DNA of 64,000 nucleotides from Manihot esculenta (taxonomy: Eukaryota; Streptophyta; Magnoliopsida; Malpighiales; Euphorbiaceae). The stretch covers positions 11,498,899 through 11,562,898 of the forward strand of contig NC_035169.2 of the NCBI RefSeq assembly GCF_001659605.2, written 5' to 3'. Position numbers and translations under genes: made by a program. Below, in pieces: positions 56,524-64,000 of this stretch. Positions within the stretch are counted from its first letter, which is position 1, and the number at the start of each line of letters is the position of its first letter. Below the pieces are notes generated by a model, which saw only the letters and a list, made by a program, of their open reading frames with translations, made no database searches and was not told the DNA's origin.

Positions 56524-56780
56524 CCTAGGTTCATATGGTCAGACCTATAGTGTGTCGGGCTCATAGATGTTCTAGAAGGTCAAGCACACTAGGCAAATCA
56601 TGTCCACTAGGATAGGATGTAGAGTCCTGTCTTGAATAATGATGTGAAATGCCATGATTTTATGCATGTGTATTGATGATATGCTATGTATGTGATGTAT
56701 GTGATGCGGGTTCATGTGTTTGCACATGAACCAGTTGATGCTAATGTTTATTTGATGTGTGTCGTTTTTCAGTAAGCAAG

Positions 56781-58325
56781 ATGAGAGGAACTCGTCGATC
56801 TGCACGATTGACTGGAGTACCACCTCAGGATGAGGGCACGAATGCCCGTCCTCCTGTATTGCCTAGGGCAATGTCTTGCAGGTCTAGCAGGGAGAGAACA
56901 TCGAGGGACCCTAGAAGGTCTTTTGATGTGAGCAGAAGAGGAATAGTGCAAGGTGGAATATCATAAGATGTGGGGGATGAAATGGATGTGGATCAGAGAA
57001 GGGATGGCAGTCTTGGAGTGAGTATGTCGGAAGAGGGCATGGGAGAGTCCCAAGGAGGCACTCAGGCCTCGGGATTTGTTCAGCCACCCCAGTACCCACC
57101 CTTTTCCCAGAATCTCGGGTATTTGATGGGAGGTACATCGGATTACCCCAGCTTTAGCCCTTACCACTCTCATATGCCATACCCACCTTTCTACCCACCA
57201 TACCCACAGTACCCTATGTACCCATCCCCATCTTTCTACCCAGGTACAGCAAACCCTAACCCAGGGGATGTTGCACCTCCTCCACCACCAACAGAACCTA
57301 CTGTTCCAGAAACCCAAGTACCTAAGCCTAGCTCATCTGGAGGGGGCAAGGTCAAGATGACCGATTACATGAAGTTGGGTGCTCCCCAGTATGAAACAGG
57401 TGATGACCCATTTGAGTACCTTGGGAGGGTCAAGATGATTACAGATGAGATGGGAGCTGATGACAGTAGAGCCATTCAGATGGCTCGGTTCACACTAAAG
57501 TGCAAGAAGGCCCGAGAGTGGTTTAAAAACTATGTGAACCCGAGGTTGGATAGCCTATCATGGGAAGAGTTTGCAAATGAGTTTGCAGGATGGGCTTTCC
57601 CTGACAGTTCAAGGGAGTTGAAGATGATTGAATTTGAGCAGTTGAGGCAGACGGATGAGATGAGTGTGGATGAGTACACAGACAGGTTTTTAGAGCTGTT
57701 GCCGTTTGCTGGGCAAAATCTGGACACGGATCAGAAGAAGTCAAGGAGGTATATCATGAGGCTCCATTCTAGGTATTCCTCCTTGATCCAGTCAGCAGAG
57801 AGGGAGAGTTTCCGTGCCATAGTGGATATGGCCCGGAGAATGGAGGCTAGTGCAATCATCGAAGGGAAAGCCAAGCAGTCAGTAGCACAGCCTTCTGGTT
57901 CCAAGACCCCAGGTGGAGGAAGATTAGACCCTTCTTCTCTGAGTTCAGGCAGTAAGAGGTGGAGCAGTACCACCAAGAAGTCAAAGAAGAACAAGTTCTG
58001 GAATAAGATCAAGTCAGGTCTGGGATTAGGAAGTGGCTCGAGCTCAGGTGCAGATAATGCAGTATGTATGAAGTGTGGGAAGCTGCACAAAGGAGTATGT
58101 CGGTTTGGGACGACAGCCTGCTTCAGATGTGGGCAGGAGGGACACATGGCACGGGAGTGTCGTAGAGCAGCTTTTGTGGCACAGTCCCAGCAGACAGCTT
58201 CTGGTAGTGTGGCTTAGCCAGCAGCTCTAGCCGCGACTCAGGCTAGTGGCAGAGGCAGAGGGAAAGGGGCAGCCTCTTCTTCAGCGGGTTTTAGGGGTGA
58301 AGGTCCATCAGCTCCAGCACGGATC
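56781..58325 (+). pseudogene. gag: gag, two premature stops
   Basis: ATG at 56781 (MRGTRRSARLTGVPPQDEG). TAA at 56964. From there 56970-58217 is open (415 codons): Pro/Tyr-rich linker (YPPFYPPYPQYPMYP), capsid (DDPFEYLGRVKMITDEMG, EWFKNYVNPRLDSLSWEEF, SRELKMIEFEQLRQTDEMS), a basic region, and two Cys/His clusters with CFRCGQEGHMAREC (CX2CX4HX4C) at about residues 380-393. TAG at 58216 replaces the CAG of the left element; a Gly-Arg-rich tail then leads into protease. Confidence 0.9.
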
Positions 58326-58331
58326 TTCACT

Positions 58332-59018
58332 ATGACTCAGCAGGAGGCAAATGCATCAAACACAGTGGTGTCATGTAATCTCATCATTGGTTGTTCTGAT
58401 GTTTATGCCTTAATGGACCCTGGTGCATCGCATTCTTTTATTGCTCCGAGGGCCGTCGAGAGGTTGGAGTTGATGGTCTATGGGTTAGAGTGTCCCTTAT
58501 GGGTCAGTGGACCCAAGTGTGACCCGTCAGTGGCAAAGTGAATCTGCCAGTGTAGTCTAGTTTTTGTTGAGGGAAGATGCCTTTCTACCGACCTTGTGGT
58601 TCTAGATTTGACAGATTTTGATGTCATTCTAGGGATGGATTGGCTATCTACCCATAGTGCTACCTTGGACTGCAGAGACAAGGTAGTCAAGTTCAGATGT
58701 CAGGATGGGTCAGAGGTTGTCTTTAGAGGAGACCGAAGGGGTACACCTAGAGGTTTGATATCAGCCCTGCAGGCTCGTAGGCTGCTCAGGAGGGGTTGTC
58801 AGGGTTTTCTCGCTCATGTGAGAGAGCTGGATAGTCATGTCAGAGAGCCCGCCTCAGTGCCCGTGGTCAGAGAGTTTTTAGATGTCTTCCTAGACGAGCT
58901 GCTAGGTTTACCACCTGCTAGGGAGATAGAGTTCGAAATTGAGTTAATGCCTGGAACTAGACCGATCTCTATCTCTCCCTACAGGATGGCACCAGCAGAA
59001 TTGAAGGAATTGAAATAG
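58332..59018 (+). pseudogene. pol: aspartic protease and RT start
   Basis: [16 protein letters not shown] (about 58410-58460) is the catalytic region. A TGA at 58539 breaks the frame. From 58596 on: [11 protein letters not shown] (flap-side block), [12 protein letters not shown], and then the pre-RT stretch [19 protein letters not shown] up to a TAG at 59016. Protease would cut the Gag-Pol precursor. The DPG signature is shared with the left element. Confidence 0.88.
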
Positions 59019-59021
59019 CAG

Positions 59022-61166
59022 TTGCAAAAGCTGGTAGATAAGGGCTTCATCCGATCGAGTACCTCGCCTTGGGGTGCTCCAGTGCTTTTTGTGAAGAAGA
59101 AGGATGGATCCCTTAGACTTTGTATCGACTATAGGCAGTTGAAAGAAGTCACTACCAAGAACAAGTACCCGTTGCCTAGGATCGACGATCTATTCGACCA
59201 GCTAGCAGGTGCAGGTTGTTTCTCCAAGATAGATTTGAGATCCGGGTACCATCAGTTGAGGATAAGAGAAGAGGATGTGCCGAAGACAGCATTCAGGACT
59301 AGATATGGGCACTATGAGTTCCTTGTAATGCCGTTCGGGTTAACCAATGCCCCTGCAGCATTCATGGATCTCATGAACAGAGTTTTCAGTCAGTACCTGG
59401 ATCACTTTGTTATTGTCTTCATAGATCATATTTTAGTGTATTCCAGGAATGTAGAGGAGCATGCCCATCATCTGAGGTTGGTTTTGCAGACCTTGAGGGA
59501 ACACGGCTTGTATGCCAAGTTCTCCAAGTGTGAGTTCTGGTTGAGGAGCATTTCATTCTTAGGGCATGTAGTGTCGGAAAACGGAATTGAAGTGGACCCC
59601 AAGAAAGTGGAAGCTGTAGCTAACTGGCCTAGACCCACCATAGTGACTGAGATCAAAAGCTTCTTGGGTTTGGCAGGTTACTACAGGAGGTTCGTTCAGG
59701 ACTTCTCCAAAATTGCAGCCCCTATGACCAGACTGACTAAGAAGAACCAGAGGTTTGTGTGGACCGACCAGTGTGAGGAGAGCTTTGAGGAGCTAAAGAA
59801 GAGGTTGACTTCAGCACCGGTGTTAGCTCTGCCGACTAGTAATGAGGACTTTACAGTCTATTGCGATGCATCCCATGTGGGATTAGGTTGTGTGTTGATG
59901 CAGAATGAAAGGGTGATTGCTTATGCTTCTAGGCAGCTGAAGAAGCACGAGTTGAATTACCCTACACATGACCTAGAGATGGTAGCTGTAATCTTTGCAC
60001 TCAAGATATGGAGGCATTACCTTTATGGGGTAAAATGTGAGATCTTCACAGATCATAAGAGCCTGCAGTACATCTTGAGTCAGAGAGAATTGAATTTGAG
60101 GCAGAGAAGATGGGTAGAACTGCTTAGTGACTATGATTGCAAGATTCAGTACCATCCGGGTAAGGCGAATGTTGTGGCAGACGCCTTAAGCCGGAAATCA
60201 CTTGGCAGTTTGTCCCATATTTCAGCAGAGAGAAGGCCAGTGGTGAGGCAGTTCTTCGAGCTCATCAATGAAGGTTTGCAGTTGGAGTTGTCTGGTACAG
60301 GTGCTTTGATAGCCCAGATGAGAGTGGCACCCGTGTTTCTGGAGCAGGTGGCTCAGAGACAGTATGAGGACCCAGAGTTAGTGAAGATTGCCAGGACTGT
60401 TCAATCAGGCAAGAATGAAGAGTTCAGGTTTGACAGTAAGGGGATCCTCCGCTATGGGAATAGATTGTGTGTACCAGATGACGTGGGTCTAAAGGGAGAC
60501 ATTATGAGAGAGGCTCATAATGCCAGATACAGTGTTCACCCTGGAGCCACCAAGATGTATCAAGATTTGAAGAGAGTGTATTGGTGGCCAGCTATGAAAA
60601 GAGAAGTGGCACAGTTTGTGTCAGCCTGCGGAGTATGTCAGAGGGTGAAGCTGGAACATCAGAAGCCGGCTGGAATGCTTAACCCACTACCTATTCTAGA
60701 GTGGAAATGGGAGAATATAGCTATGGACTTCGTGGTGGGGTTACCGGCAACGTCCAACAGATTGGACTCCATAAGGGTGATTGTGGACAGACTGACCAAA
60801 TCTGCCCACTTCATCCCTGTTAGGAGTGGCTATTATGTGGACAAGTTGGCGCAGGTGTATGTTGATGAGGTTGTCAGGTTGCATGGGGTTCCTGTTTCAA
60901 TAGTGTCTGATAGGGGGCGCCAGTTCACCTCCAGGTTTTGGCGGAGTCTGCAGAACGCCATGGGTACCAGGTTGGATTTTAGCACTGCTTTCAATCCACA
61001 GACAGACGGACAGTCAGAGAGGACCATCCAGACAATAGAAGATATGCTCAGAATGTGTGTGCTAGATTTTGGCAGTTCTTGGAGGCAGCATCTACCTTTG
61101 GTGGAGTTTTCCCACAATAACAGCCATCATGCTAGCATAGGGATGGCTCCATATGAAGCTTTGTAA
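59022..61166 (+). pseudogene. pol: reverse transcriptase, RNase H, integrase, open 714 codons
   Basis: Fingers ([17 protein letters not shown], residues 14-31), [10 protein letters not shown] (69-78), [11 protein letters not shown] (104-114), and the active site reading FIDH at 133-136. The second catalytic Asp is His (CAT at 59427-59429; other copies have GAT). RNase H from about 280 ([22 protein letters not shown]). Integrase zinc region (HPGATK...CGVCQRVK), core Asp in AMDFVVGLP, Asp in VSDRGRQF and Glu in DGQSERTIQ. It ends at TAA 61164 where relatives have a Tyr codon. Long and open, but RT should be inactive. Confidence 0.92.
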
Positions 61167-61760
61167 GGAAGGAAGTGCAGGTCGCCTGTCTGTTGGGAAG
61201 AAGTTGGGGAAAGGGCCTTGGTAGGGCTTGAGCTAGTAGAGATCACCAGCAGAGTGGTGCCCATAATCAGAGAAAGGATCAAGACTGTTGTGAGCAGGCA
61301 AAAGAGTTATGCAGATATCCGCAGAAGGCGAGTAGAGTTTCAGGAGGGGGATTTGGTATTGCTGAGGGTGTCTCCTATGAAAGGGGTGATTCGGTTCGGG
61401 AAGAAAGGTAAGCTAGCTCCACGGTACATCGGACCCTTTGAGGTCTTGCAGAAGATTGGGAATGTATCGTACAAGTTGGACTTACCTGCTTCAATGGAGA
61501 GAATCCATCCGGTTTTCCATGTTTCTATGTTGAGGAAATTCATGCCAGATCCAGGCAAGGTTCTTAGTGAACCTGATGTGGAGATCCAAGAAGATCTCAC
61601 TTATGTTGAGCAGCCAGTACGGATCATAGACACCCAGATCAGAAAGCTAAGGAACAAGGAAATCCCGATGGTGAAAGTCCTTTGGAATCACCATAACATC
61701 GAAGAGTGTACTTGGGAGACACGGGAGTCCATGCTCCAGCAATATCCTCATCTCTTCTAA
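61167..61760 (+). pseudogene. pol: integrase C-terminus with chromodomain-like tail
   Basis: Same frame after the TAA: GRKCRSPVCWEEVGERAL, then KGKLAPRYIGPFEVLQKIG, RIHPVFHVSMLRKF, VEQPVRIIDTQIRKLRNK and KVLWNHHNIEECTWETRES, ending YPHLF-stop at 61760. The tail matches the Tekay chromodomain type thought to guide integration into heterochromatin. Confidence 0.9.
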
Positions 61761-61857
61761 GGTGAGTGTTTTGTGTTTTTGTTGTGTGTTTGGTATGTAT
61801 GTTCATGTTTTATGCCATGCTATGTTTGTTTGGTGAACATTCGGGGACGAATGTTCT

Positions 61858-61871
61858 TAAGGGGGGAAGAA
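61858..61871 (+). promoter_or_regulatory. Polypurine tract and preceding hairpin
   Basis: AAGGGGGGAAGAA before the 3' LTR; GAACATTCG-GGGA-CGAATGTTC hairpin at about 61835-61856. Confidence 0.88.
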
Positions 61872-64000
61872 TGTAATACCCGGCTAGACTCCGGTATCGG
61901 AATTCCTACCGTCCGGTGGAATCTCGGATGTCGGAAACCTCTAGAAGGGCAAAATCATGTTTTTATAAAATGTTTTAAGGTATCTTATGGTTTTAAGCAA
62001 GAAAGAAATTGAGTTTTGAATGAAAAAGACTATGGAGGCATTCCCAGGTTTGGCCGCCGAACCTCAAGTTCGGTCGCCGAACATTGGATAGTTTAGGGGG
62101 GCAAGTTAGGCTTTCGAAAGTAGCAAAGCTTCGGCCGCCGAACCTCATGTTCGGCCGCCGAACTTGCATGAGTTTTGGAGGCACTTTAGGCTGCCGAAGG
62201 GGTCTGGCCAGCCCCTATATAAGGGCTCCATGGCCGAAACGGGCGAACTTTCTCCCCCTTTTCGGCCAATGGTGAGTCCATGCTCTCCCATGGTCATTTT
62301 TGATGTTTTTCCTCCAATCTTTCGAGTTTTAACGAGTTTTATCTTGGCTTGAAGATATTTGAGCAAAAAGAGTGAAGTTGGTGACTAAGAGACCAAAGGA
62401 GCGAGATCTCCCCCATCTCCGAGTTGGATCGTCTTCCCCCTCGATCTTCAAGAGGTAAGAGTAGATCCACACTTCTTTTCAAGTTTTAGTTGAGTTTCAT
62501 GAAGTTTATTGGGGTAGAAATGCATGTGTAGGTTTATGTTGAGTTTTTGGGTTTATGTTGTGTTTATGGACAATGTGGGTTGTATGTGTATGTTTGATGT
62601 GTTTTGGTTGGGGTTTAGGTTAGTTTGAGACCTCTATATGCTTGTTGGTTTGAGTTTGCATGTTGTAGAATAGGTAAATGCATGATTGAATAGATTGGGA
62701 GGCTTTTGTGCATTGTGGAGGCTGAGTTCTGCCCTTTGGAAGAACTCAGGTTCGGCAGCCGAAGGGACTTTCGGCCGCCGAACCTGCCTATGGAGGCCAG
62801 CCTTTGGCTGCCGAACCTTGCCCCCGAAAGTGGACTTTCGGCTATGGAAGGGAGTTTCGGCCGCCGAAGGTACCGCCGAACATGCATGAGTTTCGTCTCT
62901 GGAGGGAACCTTTGGCCGCCGAAAGTGCCGCCGAAGGTGCATGACTTTCGGCTCTAGAGGGACTTTCGGCCGCCGAACTTGCCACCGAAAGTGTCCTGTT
63001 CAGCCCTCCTTTGCATGATTCCTATGATTGTTTTAAGGTATTTTAGGGGGTTTGTGGGGAGTATTTTAGAGTCATGTTCATGTATATTTGGTCCCTCATT
63101 TGCGTCCACCTGTGTAGGTTCAGACCCGAGGAACCGATGACCCCAGCAGTGAGTCAGCTGCTTCAGTGTCTTGTTAGAGCTAGCCTAAGGTGAGTGGAAT
63201 AACTCTTTATGCTTTAAAGTAAATAAATCAGTTTTTAGCATGATTCACGCATCATGAATGCCATGATATATATTAGGGTGCTTGCATTAGAATTCACGAA
63301 TATGTTGCATTGTATAATATGTTGATGATGTGGATGAATGTTGGATGATCCTTTGGCCCTCAATATGATATGATATGTTATGAGATGGTAATGATACGGT
63401 GAAAGACCAGTGAGGCCCATTCTACGCCCCTGGCACTATGTAAGAGAAAGACCAGTGAGGCCCATTCTACGCCCCTGGCATTAATGGAATGTTATGTTAT
63501 GTTATGCTATGTAAGAGAAAGACCAGTGAGGCCCATTCTACACCCCTGGCACTATTGGAATGTGTAGAGGGCTATAGGTGACAAATTCATCCTTGACGTG
63601 AATTGTTTGTGATGTGATGCATTCCATGATATCATATGTTTTAAATATAATGTTTTATTATTCTGCTCACTGGGCTCTAGTAGCTCACCCCACTCCCTTA
63701 ATCCCCCAGGTTTACAGGTACGGGATAGACCAGGAGGTCAGCTAGAGTAAAGTCATGGTCATGTAATAGCTAGTGGTGGACATGATAAATATTGAAATGT
63801 AATGTTTAGTACAGTAATGTAATGACTAGTATTAAACAGTTATGTAATGTAATGGTGTTATTGAGGATAGAATTGTACTCGACCCTAGTATGTTGTTAAT
63901 CCCTTTTTAGTACATGATTTTAATGATGTTTATGTAAACCAAACTTAATACATGTTATGTTACCCCATTGGAGCATTGATGAGGACTCCAAGGTGGGGTT
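61872..64000 (+). repeat. Tekay 3' LTR, cut by window end
   Basis: TGTAATACCCGG at 61872. Boxes 62045-62205 with one extra unit compared with the 5' LTR, TATATAAG 62216-62223, array 62750-62995, minisatellite 63393-63558. About 200 bp of the 3' end lie beyond the window. Confidence 0.92.

Larger units (their letters stand above)
54761..56772 (+). promoter_or_regulatory. Predicted leader introns of Tekay gag transcript
   Basis: Consensus signals conserved in the LTR copies: donor CAAGAG|GTAAG (54761/54762), acceptor CACCTGTGTAG (55424/55425), donor CCTAAG|GTGAG (55496/55497), and acceptor GTTTTTCAG (56771-56772), eight bases before the gag ATG. They predict a 72-nt exon and a spliced leader that lacks the box array, the LTR end and the PBS. 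Unspliced RNA would serve as genome. This is a prediction from consensus and conservation only. Confidence 0.45.
54197..64000 (+). mobile_element. Nearly full-length Tekay element, 3' LTR incomplete in window
   Basis: 5' LTR 54197-56508, PBS, gag 56781-58325, pol to 61760, PPT, 3' LTR from 61872 to beyond the window. It sits in LINE ORF1, so it is younger than the LINE. The two LTRs are very similar (a few percent at most by eye) but differ by a 20-bp box unit. Five nonsense codons and an RT active-site change inactivate it. CCCCG precedes 54197; its partner lies outside the window. Confidence 0.93.

Noticed and set aside
1..64000. Host genes, tRNA or rRNA genes
   Set aside because: All substantial frames belong to retroelements. 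The only tRNA-like matches are primer binding sites.

Overview
The window is a block of nested plant retrotransposons. I see no host gene, rRNA, tRNA or CRISPR array. The coding fragments belong to plant-type families: Tekay/Del chromovirus and Tat/Athila-type Ty3-gypsy elements, a Sirevirus/Maximus-type Ty1-copia element and an L1-type LINE. Together with 2-2.5 kb LTRs and insertions inside insertions, this indicates pericentromeric or other heterochromatic DNA of a flowering plant. The style of the LTRs reminds me of Euphorbiaceae such as cassava or rubber tree, but that is recollection, not proof.

Layout, left to right. 1-9479: the 3' part of a plus-strand Tekay element. It carries an inverted Tekay RT fragment (2676-3769) and a solo LTR of a Tat/Athila-like family (5567-7244, TSD GTTAG). 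9480-11301: a minus-strand orphan fragment with a promoter-like region and a truncated ORF. 11302-26201: a minus-strand Sirevirus-type copia element cut by a solo LTR (11676-16518, TSD GCTAC, itself hosting a Tekay LTR derivative with TSD TTTTG), a truncated Tekay LTR (19474-20938) and another solo LTR (21648-23627, TSD GCCAT). 26238-26685 plus 36112-36758: a Tat-like short-LTR element split by a complete minus-strand Tekay element (26686-36111, TSD CCGGA) that lacks the integrase core. 36759-40099: the 3' LTR and integrase of another Tekay element. 40100-43100: the 3' end of a Tat/Athila-like element. 43101-49367: a truncated Tekay LTR followed by a Tekay 5' LTR, gag and protease. 49368-51869: another Tat/Athila-like 3' end with a nearly whole LTR. 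51870-54196: an L1 LINE fragment. 54197-64000: a nearly full-length plus-strand Tekay element whose 3' LTR runs off the window.

No element appears fully coding-competent. Stops, frameshifts and deletions occur in all of them, and many stops are CAG-to-TAG changes. The complete element at 26686-36111 has LTRs about 1% different by eye but a decayed, integrase-deleted interior, so it was probably mobilised by enzymes of relatives such as the 54197 element.

The most unusual signal is a class of short near-palindromic boxes, typically TTCGGC-N-GCCGAA, accompanied by the phrase ACTTTCG(T/G)CTCTGGAG. They are arrayed in the LTRs of Tekay, copia and Tat/Athila-like elements, which are otherwise unrelated. 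Box number differs between the two LTRs of single elements. In the Tat/Athila-like LTRs the same position is occupied by different repeat cassettes in different copies. In Tekay LTRs one cluster lies upstream of the TATA box and another inside a predicted leader intron.
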